The position numbers and the translations under genes were made by a program. A DNA stretch of 64,000 bases. Source: Filimonas lacunae. GTDB lineage: Bacteria > Bacteroidota > Bacteroidia > Chitinophagales > Chitinophagaceae. The stretch lies in assembly GCF_002355595.1 (NCBI RefSeq), contig NZ_AP017422.1, positions 1,364,001 to 1,428,000 on the forward strand, in the 5' to 3' direction. The notes under the pieces are model-generated. The model was not told where the DNA came from and did not search any database. It saw nothing but the letters and a program-made list of their open reading frames with translations. Shown one piece after another: positions 1 to 8,686 of the stretch; position 1 is the first letter of the stretch; each line of letters begins with the position of its first letter.

Positions 1-1540
1 TTACCCCCGTTTGGGTGCTTAAAGAAGAAAGAGGAAGGCCAGGTAAAGAATTGGTCATCGATACCGCTGCAACCCCGGGAATTTTTGCCAGTTCATTTTT
101 AAATACCTGTGTGCGTAAATCGTTTAACGAGTCGTTCCCTGTTAAGTCTGGCCCTTTTATGGTAAGCACCTGGTTTATATTCATACCTAGTTGCTGGTGC
201 TTTACAAAATATAACTGCTGGTAAATAATAACAGATGAGGTAAATACAATAATGGCAATGGCAAACTGGGCAACTACCAGTGTCTTGCGAAGCAGGTTGC
301 CTTGTAAGGCACTGGTAAAGCTGCGTTGTGTTACCACTACAGCTTTTACTTTAGATAAAACAAAGGCAGGGTACAAACCAGAAAGCACATTGTTTAATAC
401 AAACAATAAAATGAGTGCTATCCAAAAAGCATGAGAGCGGAATAACGTATGTGCTGTATCGTAACCGGCAATAGAAGCGTATAACGGAGTAGCCAGTTTT
501 ACCAGTATCAGCGCACCTGCTATGGCCAGCAGGTTAATAATAAAAGACTCGGTAAAAAACAAACCTGCCAGCCCAGTGCGGGTTGAACCAAGTATGCGCC
601 TGATGCCTGATTCTTTTTGCTTTTCGCCGGAGCGGGCAGTGGTTAAATTGATATAGTTGGCCGAACCGATAACTAAAATAAGAATGGCGATGAGGAATAA
701 ATAATTGACAGTTTTAGCATTGCCATTTACATCCGGCTCAAAGGTTTTATGCGAATACAGGTGAATGTCGGTAATAGGTTCTGCCGTAAAAATTCTGTCG
801 TGTATTTGTTTCTGGTTCAGTGAAAATGCTTTCAGCTTGCTGTTAAACTGCGCCAGGTTGGTATTAGGTTGCATTAACAGGTAGGTATAGTTATTATTGC
901 CATCCCAGCTGTTCAGGTCAAATCCTTTTTCTACAAGTGTAGGAAACGATAACAGAAGGTCAAACCTGAGGTGGGTGTTGGCCGGAACGTTTTCCAACAC
1001 GCCGGTAATGGCAGTGGGTGTGCCATTCAGCAACAATGACTTACCTATTACATTCGCATTGCCATACAGCTTTTTAGCCATGCTTTCTGTTATCACCACC
1101 TGGTTGGGGGCAGCAAGTGCAGTCAGGGGATTACCTTTTAACAGGTGATAACTGAAAATAGAAAATACCGATGGGTCTGCTGCAAAAGCTTTACTGCTTA
1201 ACAAGGGTTTATCGGTGCCTTTTAATTCGCTGGTGCCCAGGTTTTGTATACGTACAACATCGCGCACTTCGGGCATCTGGTTTTTTAAAGCAGCAGCCAG
1301 GGGAGGGTGGGTTTCACAATCTGTAACCACAAATTCCGATCCCTTATATAAGTTAAGTGTTACCCTGTATATATTGTTAGCCTGCTGATGAAAGTTTTCA
1401 TAGCTGCGTTCAAAGGTTACATAGCAGATCAACAACAAAAACGCGGCAGAAGCAATAGACAGGCCCAGCAGGTTAATACCGGTATAAAATTTCTTTTTCC
1501 AAAGGTTGCGCCAGGCGGTTTTAAAATAGATAGATTGCAT
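1..1540 (-). CDS. ABC transporter permease, MacB/FtsX type (5' part, runs off left edge)
   Basis: From an ATG at 1540 an open frame of 513 codons runs leftwards and leaves the window without a stop, so the C-terminal part is missing; relatives are usually near 800 residues. The protein starts with a short positively charged stretch (WRNLWKKKFY) and one membrane segment at about residues 20-40. A large extracytoplasmic MacB-type core domain follows. From about residue 275 come FtsX-type hydrophobic helices with the charged linker ARSGEKQKESGIRR typical of the family. Such permeases pair with an ATPase that is not visible here. Substrates in Bacteroidota are mostly unknown; efflux or envelope signalling is the usual guess. 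It is divergent from the operon starting at 1793 and shares a 252-base upstream region with it. The family call is firm, the substrate is not known. Confidence 0.85.
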   Translation of the reverse strand, partial: MQSIYFKTAWRNLWKKKFYTGINLLGLSIASAAFLLLICYVTFERSYENFHQQANNIYRVTLNLYKGSEFVVTDCETHPPLAAALKNQMPEVRDVVRIQNLGTSELKGTDKPLLSSKAFAADPSVFSIFSYHLLKGNPLTALAAPNQVVITESMAKKLYGNANVIGKSLLLNGTPTAITGVLENVPANTHLRFDLLLSFPTLVEKGFDLNSWDGNNNYTYLLMQPNTNLAQFNSKLKAFSLNQKQIHDRIFTAEPITDIHLYSHKTFEPDVNGNAKTVNYLFLIAILILVIGSANYINLTTARSGEKQKESGIRRILGSTRTGLAGLFFTESFIINLLAIAGALILVKLATPLYASIAGYDTAHTLFRSHAFWIALILLFVLNNVLSGLYPAFVLSKVKAVVVTQRSFTSALQGNLLRKTLVVAQFAIAIIVFTSSVIIYQQLYFVKHQQLGMNINQVLTIKGPDLTGNDSLNDLRTQVFKNELAKIPGVAAVSMTNSLPGLPLSSLSTQTGV

Positions 1541-1676
1541 AATGCCTTTTTTGGTGGATAACAGTCTGAAATACACCGCAAAACGTGCCAGATGTACAAT
1601 TGTTTCACAATCAGGCTATTGCTGCTCTGTACCCACTGCCTGTTGTTCGCTTTTATTACACCCGTTGCACGGAATT

Positions 1677-1696
1677 AACCACTTGTTTAAGTGGTT
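1677..1696. promoter_or_regulatory. Perfect 8-4-8 inverted repeat in divergent intergenic region
   Basis: The arms AACCACTT (1677-1684) and AAGTGGTT (1689-1696) are perfectly complementary around GTTT. The site lies between the divergent permease (1540, minus) and MaoC operon (1793, plus), about 100 bases upstream of the latter. It lacks a following T-run for either strand, so an operator is more likely than a terminator. No regulator gene lies next to it. Its function is inferred from position and symmetry only. Confidence 0.3.
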
Positions 1697-1792
1697 TGAT
1701 AAAATAATCCATTAAAATGAATGAATTGTGTATTGTACACGCCTGCATTCTGTAAGACATTAGTAGCAGGAAACTATACAATTGATTGCTGT

Positions 1793-2230
1793 ATGATGGT
1801 AAGGAAATACTTCGACGATTTCGTGTTGGAAGAAACACGGGAAACCTATGGGCGCACTATAACCGAAACTGATATTGTGATTCATGCCGGACAAACCGGC
1901 GATTTTTTTCCGCACCATATGGATGCGGAATGGTGTAAAGCCCAACCCTTTGGACAGCGGATGGCGCATGGTACCCTTATATTCAGTGTGGCAGTAGGCT
2001 TAACGGCAGGTGCTATTAATGAAGTGGCTATGACCTATGGTTATGAGCGGCTGCGTTTTATAAAACCGGTGTTTATAGGGGATACGATTACGGTAAAAGT
2101 AACTATTAAAGACCTGAAGGATCATAAGAAGCCCGGGTTTGGACTGGTTACCGAACTGGTAGAAGCGTTTAATCAGCGAAAAGAAACAGTAATGGTTTGT
2201 GAACACATTTTACTGGCTCAAAAAAAATAA
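1793..2230 (+). CDS. MaoC-family dehydratase/enoyl-CoA hydratase-like protein
   Basis: A single hot-dog-fold protein of 145 residues. The family hydrates 2-enoyl-CoA thioesters to (R)-3-hydroxyacyl-CoA or related branched or dicarboxylic acyl-CoAs. The hydratase motif is intact: Asp37 and His42 in GDFFPHHMD, the D-x4-H pattern that activates water. A longer reading from 1721 exists, but the extra 24 residues do not resemble the family, so the tandem ATGs at 1793 and 1796 are the preferred starts. It is the first gene of an operon, with only 14 bases to the next gene. Two CoA transferases follow, so a CoA-linked hydration step is plausible. The substrate is unknown; mesaconyl-CoA-like hydration is one possibility. 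Confidence 0.85.
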   Translation: MMVRKYFDDFVLEETRETYGRTITETDIVIHAGQTGDFFPHHMDAEWCKAQPFGQRMAHGTLIFSVAVGLTAGAINEVAMTYGYERLRFIKPVFIGDTITVKVTIKDLKDHKKPGFGLVTELVEAFNQRKETVMVCEHILLAQKK

Positions 2231-2244
2231 CCAAAATAAGTGCA

Positions 2245-3417
2245 ATGCCCAAAATAGTATTAAAAGGAATTACATGGGGGCATAGCAGGGGGATAACACC
2301 ATTGCTAGCCGCCTCACAACGTTTTAATGAATTGCATCCCGATGTGGAAGTGATCTGGAAGAAAAGAACATTGCAGGAATTTGCCGATCAGCCTATTGAA
2401 AACCTGATCAGGCAATACGATCTGCTTATCATAGATCATCCCTGGGTGGGGTTTGCTGCCGATGCCAGGTGTGTGCTTCCTTTAGACAGGTACCTGAGCA
2501 AAGAATACCTGGCCAACCAGGCAGAGTATTCTGTAGGGCAATCGCATGAAAGCTATAACGTTAACGGGCATCAGTGGGCGTTGGCTATTGATGCCGCTAC
2601 TCCGGCTGCCAGTTACCGGGCCGACCTGTTGCAAAAGAACGAAGTGCCTGTTCCCACTACCTGGGAAGAGGTGTTGCGTCTGGCACGCATGGGGCGTGTA
2701 GCCGCTCCGGCCATTCCTATTGATCTGTTGATGAATTTTTATATGTTTTGCCTGGCGCATGGCCGCGAACCGTTCCAGGATACGCAGGAAGTAATTGATA
2801 CCCCTACCGGTGTAAGGGTGCTGGAAACCATGCGTGAGTTTTATTCACTGCTACCTAAGGAAATGTTCCGTTACAATCCTATTGCCGTAGCAGAAGCCAT
2901 GAGCACCGGCGACAAATACTGGTACTGCCCGTTTGCATACGGTTACTCTAACTATGCGCGGGAAGGATATGCCAGTAAATTACTCACCTATACCGACCTG
3001 GTATCGTTTGGTAAAACGGGGCTGCTGCGTAGCACTATTGGTGGTACGGGTATCGCTGTTTCTGTGTATTCGCAGCACGCTAAACTGGCAGTACAATATG
3101 CCGAAAAAGTGGTGTCGCCTTCTTTTCAATCTACCTTCTATGTGCAGCATGGCGGACAGCCGGGGCATTTACAGGCATGGCAGAATGAAGCGGCTAACCA
3201 GTTAACAAATAATTTTTTTCATGCAGTATTGCCCACTATGCAAAGAGGGTATATGCGACCCCGCTATAATGGGTATCTTCATTTTCAGGATCATGCAGGC
3301 GATCCTTTACAGGCTTACCTGCAATATGGCGGAAACCCCGAAGTGGTGCTGGAGCAAATCAACGATATGTATGTAAATAGCTTCAGCCATAATAAATTAT
3401 TTAAGTTGTCATTATGA
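2245..3417 (+). CDS. Extracellular solute-binding-protein-like protein without a signal peptide
   Basis: The 390 residues resemble family 1 ABC sugar-binding proteins: an N-terminal strand and helix with a 'RFNELHPDVEV' segment, a middle 'TTWEEVLRLAR' segment typical of the family, and a C-terminal lobe. The N-terminus (MPKIVLKGITWGHSRG) has no hydrophobic core and no lipobox cysteine, so the protein should stay in the cytoplasm. No ABC permease or ATPase for such a system is nearby; the FtsX-type permease at 1-1540 is of an unrelated class. The stop overlaps the start of the first CoA transferase (ATGA), which implies coupled translation. It may bind a sugar acid or CoA-pathway intermediate in the cytoplasm, but that is inference. 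The role is unassigned. Confidence 0.75.
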   Translation: MPKIVLKGITWGHSRGITPLLAASQRFNELHPDVEVIWKKRTLQEFADQPIENLIRQYDLLIIDHPWVGFAADARCVLPLDRYLSKEYLANQAEYSVGQSHESYNVNGHQWALAIDAATPAASYRADLLQKNEVPVPTTWEEVLRLARMGRVAAPAIPIDLLMNFYMFCLAHGREPFQDTQEVIDTPTGVRVLETMREFYSLLPKEMFRYNPIAVAEAMSTGDKYWYCPFAYGYSNYAREGYASKLLTYTDLVSFGKTGLLRSTIGGTGIAVSVYSQHAKLAVQYAEKVVSPSFQSTFYVQHGGQPGHLQAWQNEAANQLTNNFFHAVLPTMQRGYMRPRYNGYLHFQDHAGDPLQAYLQYGGNPEVVLEQINDMYVNSFSHNKLFKLSL

Positions 3418-4571
3418 GTGCATTGCCGCTGAAAGGATTAATTGTTTTAGAGTTCAGTCAGTACTTGTCCGGCCCTTCAGCCGGCTTGCGTCTGGCCGAT
3501 CTGGGAGCAAGGGTAATTAAGATAGAGCGTCCGGGAACAGGAGAAGCGGGGCGTAAGTTGTCTATAAAAAACTTATGGGCTGCCGATGGCAGCAGCTTGT
3601 TGTTTCATACTATCAACCGCAATAAAGAAAGCTTTGCCGCCGATTTAAAAAATGCCGATGACCTGGAAAAGGTAAAGCAGCTGATAGCACAGGCAGATGT
3701 GATTACGCATAATTTCCGGCCGGGTGTAATGGAAAAAGCGGGTCTTAGCTTTGCCGAAGTACAGGCTATTAATCCACGTGTCATCTATGCCGAAATAAGC
3801 GGCTATGGCAAGCGTGGTCCCTGGAAAAACAGACCGGGGCAGGATTTGCTGCTGCAATCCATGAGCGGGCTTACTTATACCACCGGCGATGCGGTAAACG
3901 GCCCGGTGCCTTTTGGCTTATCTATTGGCGACACCCTATGCGGTGCGCAACTGGTACAGGGTATACTGGCAGCATTAATCCGCCGCAGCAAAACAGGGCA
4001 GGGAGCTTTTGTAGAGATCAGCTTGCTGGAATCGTTGCTCGATTTTCAATTTGAACTGTTAACAACCTACTATGCCAGTGGCAAACAGCCGCAGCGTAGC
4101 AACATCAATAACGGACATCCGCTGTTAAGCGCTCCTTATGGTATTTATGCTACAGATGCCGGTTATATAGCCATTGCTATGAACGATCTGCAACAAGTGG
4201 CGAAAGCAGTGCAGTGTAACGATCTGCTGCAATACGGTCCGCAGGATGCTTTTAGCAAAAGAGATGAAATAAAAGAATGTATAGCCAAACATTTGCTTAC
4301 TAATACAGCTTCCTATTGGCAACAGCAGCTACATGCAGCAGGCCTGTGGGCTATGGAAGTATTGAACTGGCAACAACTGTCGCAGCAGGATGGCTATCGC
4401 CGCCTGCAGATGGAACAGGCATTGCGTATGAAAGATGGCACCCAGGTAATTACTACCCGTTGCCCTATTCGCATCAATGGCCAGAAGCTGTATTCCACTA
4501 CACCGGGGCCGGTAGTAGGAGAGCATAACAAACAAATAACCCGGGAATTTTTAACCACAACCACCGCCTGA
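3414..4571 (+). CDS. CaiB/BaiF class III CoA transferase, first of a tandem pair
   Basis: At 385 residues this is the usual length for class III CoA transferases, which move CoA from a donor thioester to a carboxylic acid through an aspartyl-CoA intermediate. The N-terminal segments LSGPSAGLRLADLGA and IKIERPG and the signature GQDLLLQSMSG are present; Asp144 in the last matches the catalytic aspartate. It overlaps the upstream gene by four bases and the downstream CoA transferase by one, so the three are translationally linked. By eye about half the residues are identical to the next gene, suggesting duplication and either a heterodimer or two substrates. Cytoplasmic. The acid substrate cannot be told from sequence. 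Confidence 0.9.
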   Translation: MSALPLKGLIVLEFSQYLSGPSAGLRLADLGARVIKIERPGTGEAGRKLSIKNLWAADGSSLLFHTINRNKESFAADLKNADDLEKVKQLIAQADVITHNFRPGVMEKAGLSFAEVQAINPRVIYAEISGYGKRGPWKNRPGQDLLLQSMSGLTYTTGDAVNGPVPFGLSIGDTLCGAQLVQGILAALIRRSKTGQGAFVEISLLESLLDFQFELLTTYYASGKQPQRSNINNGHPLLSAPYGIYATDAGYIAIAMNDLQQVAKAVQCNDLLQYGPQDAFSKRDEIKECIAKHLLTNTASYWQQQLHAAGLWAMEVLNWQQLSQQDGYRRLQMEQALRMKDGTQVITTRCPIRINGQKLYSTTPGPVVGEHNKQITREFLTTTTA

Positions 4572-5716
4572 TGAAACCATTGCAGGATATTGTTATTGTA
4601 GATTTCAGCCAGTTTTTATCAGGGCCTTCTGCCAGCTTACGCCTGGCCGATATGGGCGCACAGGTGATAAAGATAGAAAAGCCAGGAATGGGCGATATAG
4701 GGCGCTACCTGTATGTATCGGATGTGGTAATAGAAGGAGAATCAACTATATTTCATACCATTAACCGCAACAAGCAAAGCTATGCGGTGGACTTAAAAGA
4801 AGAAGCGGGCTTACAACGGATAAAGCAGCTGCTGGCAAAGGCTGATGTGATGCTGCATAATTTTCGCCCCGGTGTAATGAGTCGCCTGGGTTTAGATTAT
4901 GAAACCGTAAAAGCCATTAACCCGCAGATTGTATATGCCGAAATAAGCGGTTATGGCGAAGAAGGGCCGTGGAAAGGATTGCCGGGACAGGATTTGCTGG
5001 TGCAATCACTGTCCGGTTTAGCCTGGTTAAGTAATAACAGCACCCAGGGGCCAACACCTATGGGCGTGTCGGTAGTAGATATTCTGGCCGGTACACAAAT
5101 AGCGCAGGGTATACTGGCGGCATTATATCAACGCACGGTAACAGGCGAAGGTGCATTGGTGCAGGTAAGTATGATGGAAAGCGCACTGGACTACCAGTTT
5201 GAAGTGCTTACCTGTTATTATAACGATGGTGGGCAGTTGCCGGTACGCAGCGAGGTCAATGGCGGACATGCCTACCTGGGCGCGCCATATGGTATTTATC
5301 AAACAGGAGAGGGATTCCTGGCGTTGGCTATGGGTAATATCCTGCAACTGGGGCAGCTGCTGGAGTGCCAGCCGTTGGCTGATTTTGCGAATCCGGCAGA
5401 ATGGTTCACCCGCCGCGATGAAATTAAAAAACTACTGGCCAGTCATCTGCTTACACAAACAGCTGATTACTGGATGAGTATATTGGAGCCTGCTGATATC
5501 TGGTGCGCCAGGGTAATGGATTACGATGCGTTATTGCAGCAGGAGGGCTATCAGACGCTGGACATGGAATTGCAGGTGAAAACCAGCAATGGGCTTACGG
5601 TAAAAACTACGCGTTGCCCTATACATATGGATGGCGGCTTGCTTACTTCCGATAAAGGAGCGCCTTTGCTGGGCGAACACAATCTCCAGATAGAAAAACA
5701 ATTCGGGCTTGTATGA
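4571..5716 (+). CDS. CaiB/BaiF class III CoA transferase, second of a tandem pair
   Basis: This 381-residue paralogue of the preceding protein keeps the same landmarks: LSGPSASLRLADMGA near the N-terminus, IKIEKPG, HNFRPGVM and the catalytic-aspartate motif GQDLLVQSLSG with Asp141. The start ATG shares its A with the upstream TGA (TGATG), so the two proteins are probably made in equal amounts. Both active-site aspartates are intact, so neither copy looks degenerate. With MaoC upstream and a lactonase-type amidohydrolase downstream, the pair may activate a hydroxy acid or dicarboxylate to its CoA ester before hydration. That pathway order is inference. The family assignment is secure. Confidence 0.9.
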   Translation: MKPLQDIVIVDFSQFLSGPSASLRLADMGAQVIKIEKPGMGDIGRYLYVSDVVIEGESTIFHTINRNKQSYAVDLKEEAGLQRIKQLLAKADVMLHNFRPGVMSRLGLDYETVKAINPQIVYAEISGYGEEGPWKGLPGQDLLVQSLSGLAWLSNNSTQGPTPMGVSVVDILAGTQIAQGILAALYQRTVTGEGALVQVSMMESALDYQFEVLTCYYNDGGQLPVRSEVNGGHAYLGAPYGIYQTGEGFLALAMGNILQLGQLLECQPLADFANPAEWFTRRDEIKKLLASHLLTQTADYWMSILEPADIWCARVMDYDALLQQEGYQTLDMELQVKTSNGLTVKTTRCPIHMDGGLLTSDKGAPLLGEHNLQIEKQFGLV

Positions 5717-5766
5717 TAAATTAAAATATTGGTATATATTAGCTTTTCATAACGATTGTCACGCCC

Positions 5767-6612
5767 TTGAAATGTATTGATACACATATCCATGTATGGA
5801 ATTTGCAACAGGCTTCTTACGACTGGTTGAAAAATGATACTTCCCTACTTCATCGCAACTATAATATAGAAGAACTTACTCCACAGATACAGGAAGCAGG
5901 TGTTACAGAAGGCATATTGGTGCAGGCGGCCTGCGATATACGTGATACAGACTGGATGTTGCAGGTGGCGGCAGCTACACCCTGGATAACAGGTGTGGTA
6001 GGTTGGTTGCCCCTTACCAATACAGCACTTACCGAAAAGTTACTGGAAGCGTATTATAGCCATCAAACTTATTTCAAGGGTATACGTCATTTAATACATG
6101 ACGAAGCAGATGCACAATGGTTGTTGCAAAGCAGTGTGATAAACAGCCTGAAAGTGCTGGTGAAATATGGCCTGCCTTATGATGTGGTGGGAGTATTGCC
6201 ACAACATATAGAAACGGCACTGGAAGTAGCGGCACGGGTGCCGGGCCTGCGTATGGTGTTTGATCATATGAATCAGCCACCTGTAGCCAGCAAAGAAAAG
6301 TTTGGACGCTGGGGGCAACTGATGCAGCAGGCGGCAGCAAATGAACAGTTCTATATAAAAATATCAGGGCTGGGAACTACTGCTCAAAACCCGCACTGGC
6401 AGGCAGAAGATATTCAACCCTATATCGCTTTTGTACTGGAGCATTTTGGGGAAGACCGGTGTTTTTTAGGAGGAGATTGGCCGGTGTCGTTACTGGCGGG
6501 CAGCTATGCCGATACCTGGCATAAATACCGCAAAGCTTTACAACAAACTGCGGGAGAAGCAGCACAACAAAAACTGGCTTACACAAACGCACAACGATTT
6601 TATAACTTGTAA
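5767..6612 (+). CDS. Amidohydrolase, L-fuconolactonase type (TTG start)
   Basis: A 281-residue TIM-barrel amidohydrolase of the COG3618 group, which includes L-fuconolactonase and 2-pyrone-4,6-dicarboxylate lactonase. The N-terminal metal-binding motif DTHIHVW, the middle segment FDHMNQPP and the C-terminal GGDWPVS with Asp237 are all present. No ATG or GTG lies between an in-frame stop at 5740-5742 and the TTG at 5767, and TTG gives MKCIDTHIHVW, exactly the family's usual N-terminus. An AACGATT sequence sits ten bases upstream. It starts 50 bases after the CoA transferases and ends one base before the symporter start. It probably opens a sugar-acid lactone made by the dehydrogenase at 7679; that link is inferred. 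Confidence 0.85.
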   Translation: MKCIDTHIHVWNLQQASYDWLKNDTSLLHRNYNIEELTPQIQEAGVTEGILVQAACDIRDTDWMLQVAAATPWITGVVGWLPLTNTALTEKLLEAYYSHQTYFKGIRHLIHDEADAQWLLQSSVINSLKVLVKYGLPYDVVGVLPQHIETALEVAARVPGLRMVFDHMNQPPVASKEKFGRWGQLMQQAAANEQFYIKISGLGTTAQNPHWQAEDIQPYIAFVLEHFGEDRCFLGGDWPVSLLAGSYADTWHKYRKALQQTAGEAAQQKLAYTNAQRFYNL

Positions 6613-6613
6613 T

Positions 6614-7642
6614 ATGAGCGTAATAACAGGAGTGATTTTGCATGCTATAGGCGCGTCGTCGGCGGCCCTCTGTTATACGCCGCAAAAAAGAGCCACGCAA
6701 TGGTCGTGGCAAACGTTCTGGCTGGCCCAGGCGTTTGTATGCTGGCTATTGTTGCCTATAGTGGGCGCATTGCTTACCATTCCTTCTTTAACAGAGGTAC
6801 TGCGCGAAATACCCACGGAATTAATGCTGAAAACATTTGCCTTTGGTATGGCTTATGGCATTGGCGGAACCGCCTTTGGCATTGCTATACGTTATGTAGG
6901 CTTTTCACTCACATATGCTATTTCTGTAGGATTATCCTGTATCCTCGGTACCATCATACCTCCGCTGTTAACGGGGCAGCTGGCTGGTGTATGGAAACAA
7001 CAGGGAGCTGCTTACATTATGCTGGGCATGGCTATTGGTGTAGCCGGTATTGCACTGTGCGGATTGGCTGGTCGCTATAAAGAAAAGTTTATAGCGGCCG
7101 GTGAGCAGCCTGCAAAAAGTACCTTTTCACTGTCAAAAGGATTGCCTATCTGTTTGCTGGCGGGCTTGCTATCAGCGGTGTACGGTTTTGCGCTGGCCAA
7201 TGCGCAACCTATGGCAGATATTGCAGCGCGTTATGGAGCGGGTGATTTTCAGATAAACATTGTATACCTGTTTGCTAACTCCGGCGCTTTTGTTACCTCC
7301 GCTTTATATTGTTTGTTCTTACATAATAAACAACATACCTGGAAGCAGTACCGCGCTATACCCGACCGTTTGTGGGTGTATTATGCCATGGCCATGCTTA
7401 CCGGGTTGTTATGGTACGGGCAGTTCTTTTTTTACGGCCTGGGACATGTGAACATGGGAGAATATAAATTCAGCAGCTGGGCTATACATATGATTATGCT
7501 GGTGCTGTTTAGCACAGTAGCCGGTTTACTATTAAAAGAATGGGCAGGCGCTAACAACCGCATGCGGCAGGTTTTGGCATTGGCTTTGGTTATATTGGTG
7601 GTTTCCGTGCTGGTTATCAGCTATGGAAACTCATTATCATAG
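6614..7642 (+). CDS. rhaT: L-rhamnose/H+ symporter family transporter (RhaT-like)
   Basis: The 342 residues match the 344-residue Escherichia coli RhaT along the whole length as I recall it, with about ten membrane helices. Conserved pieces include the N-terminal HAIGASSAA, KRATQWSWQTFW, the FGMAYGIGGTAFGIAIRYVG region, and the C-terminal LLWYGQFFFYGLGH and LLLKEWAG segments. A longer open frame begins at 6506, but it would overlap the upstream gene; the ATG at 6614 gives the natural RhaT N-terminus. It takes up L-rhamnose or a related sugar at the inner membrane by proton symport. No rhaA, rhaB or rhaD lies in this operon, so the imported sugar may be oxidised by the lactonase and dehydrogenase rather than isomerised. 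Confidence 0.85.
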   Translation: MSVITGVILHAIGASSAALCYTPQKRATQWSWQTFWLAQAFVCWLLLPIVGALLTIPSLTEVLREIPTELMLKTFAFGMAYGIGGTAFGIAIRYVGFSLTYAISVGLSCILGTIIPPLLTGQLAGVWKQQGAAYIMLGMAIGVAGIALCGLAGRYKEKFIAAGEQPAKSTFSLSKGLPICLLAGLLSAVYGFALANAQPMADIAARYGAGDFQINIVYLFANSGAFVTSALYCLFLHNKQHTWKQYRAIPDRLWVYYAMAMLTGLLWYGQFFFYGLGHVNMGEYKFSSWAIHMIMLVLFSTVAGLLLKEWAGANNRMRQVLALALVILVVSVLVISYGNSLS

Positions 7643-7678
7643 TTTTTTAGAAGAAGATCAGAATAAACGATTAGCTGT

Positions 7679-8686
7679 ATGGTTCCCATTTATGTGATAG
7701 GTGCAGGAGGTATTGTGAATGATGCGCATTTGCCGGCTTACCGGCTGGCAGGATATGAGGTGGCAGGCATCTATGACAAAGACTTATCCAAAGCTACAGC
7801 CACCGCTGCCCGCTTTGCTATTCCCCATGTATTTGATTCGCTGCAACAATTGATACAGCATGCCCCTGGTAATGCTATTTATGATGTGGCCCTTCCGGCC
7901 ACAGCCATGCTGCAGGTGCTGCAACAGCTTCCGGAAAAAGCCAATGTACTGCTGCAAAAACCCATGGGCAATAACCTGGAAGAAGCACAGGAAATACTGA
8001 CCATTACCCGGCAAAAGCAACAAAGGGCCGGGGTGAATTTTCAGCTGCGGTACGCTCCCTTTATCAAAGCTGCCCGCGAGTTAATTAACGCCGGCACTAT
8101 AGGCGAACTGTGTGATATTGAAGTGAATGTAAACGTATACACGCCCTGGCATTTGTGGGATTTCCTGTATCAAAGCCCGCGCGTAGAAATATTATACCAT
8201 AGCATTCATTATATCGACCTGGTGCGTTCTTTCTTTGGCAATCCCACCGGTATATTGGCCAAAACCACCAAACATCCTTCCATGCCACAGCTGGCATCGG
8301 TGCGTAGTAATATTATTATGGATTATGGCGATTGGTTGCGGGCCAACATCCTCACCAACCATGGCCATAATTTTGGCCTGCATAATCAACATGCTTACGT
8401 AAAATTCGAGGGCACAAAAGGGGCCATCAAAGCCACGCTAGGCTCATTGATCAATTATCCGCATGGTATACCTGACCGTTTTGAATACATTCAGTTAACC
8501 GAAGGGCAGCCTGCTGAATGGCAAACAGTAGCTATAGAGGGCAGCTGGTTTCCACATGCATTTGTTGGTTCCATGGAACAAATGATGCTTGCTGTGGAGG
8601 GCAAAATAGCAAAGCCGGATAATTCAGTGGAAGATGCTATTTATACGATGGAGTGCGTGGAGCAGGCGTATAAAAGTAATGTGTAG
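7679..8686 (+). CDS. Gfo/Idh/MocA-family NAD(P)-dependent oxidoreductase
   Basis: A cytoplasmic 335-residue protein with an N-terminal Rossmann fold (IGAGGIVNDAHLPAY) and the C-terminal alpha/beta domain of the family. The usual EKP motif reads QKP (LLQKPMG): the catalytic lysine is kept and the glutamate replaced by glutamine. A likely catalytic histidine lies in YHSIHYIDLVRSFFG. The family oxidises sugars, sugar acids or inositols using NAD(P). It is the last gene of the operon, 36 bases after the RhaT-like gene, with AACGATT seven bases before the start. It plausibly oxidises the imported sugar to the lactone opened by the amidohydrolase at 5767; substrate unknown. Confidence 0.85.
   Translation: MVPIYVIGAGGIVNDAHLPAYRLAGYEVAGIYDKDLSKATATAARFAIPHVFDSLQQLIQHAPGNAIYDVALPATAMLQVLQQLPEKANVLLQKPMGNNLEEAQEILTITRQKQQRAGVNFQLRYAPFIKAARELINAGTIGELCDIEVNVNVYTPWHLWDFLYQSPRVEILYHSIHYIDLVRSFFGNPTGILAKTTKHPSMPQLASVRSNIIMDYGDWLRANILTNHGHNFGLHNQHAYVKFEGTKGAIKATLGSLINYPHGIPDRFEYIQLTEGQPAEWQTVAIEGSWFPHAFVGSMEQMMLAVEGKIAKPDNSVEDAIYTMECVEQAYKSNV

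Noticed and set aside
897-1148. Plus-strand open frame within the permease gene
   Set aside because: It is antisense to the clearly coding permease frame and has no recognisable domain.
6506-6613. N-terminal extension of the RhaT-like protein
   Set aside because: It lies within the amidohydrolase gene and has no RhaT similarity; the ATG at 6614 gives the standard N-terminus.
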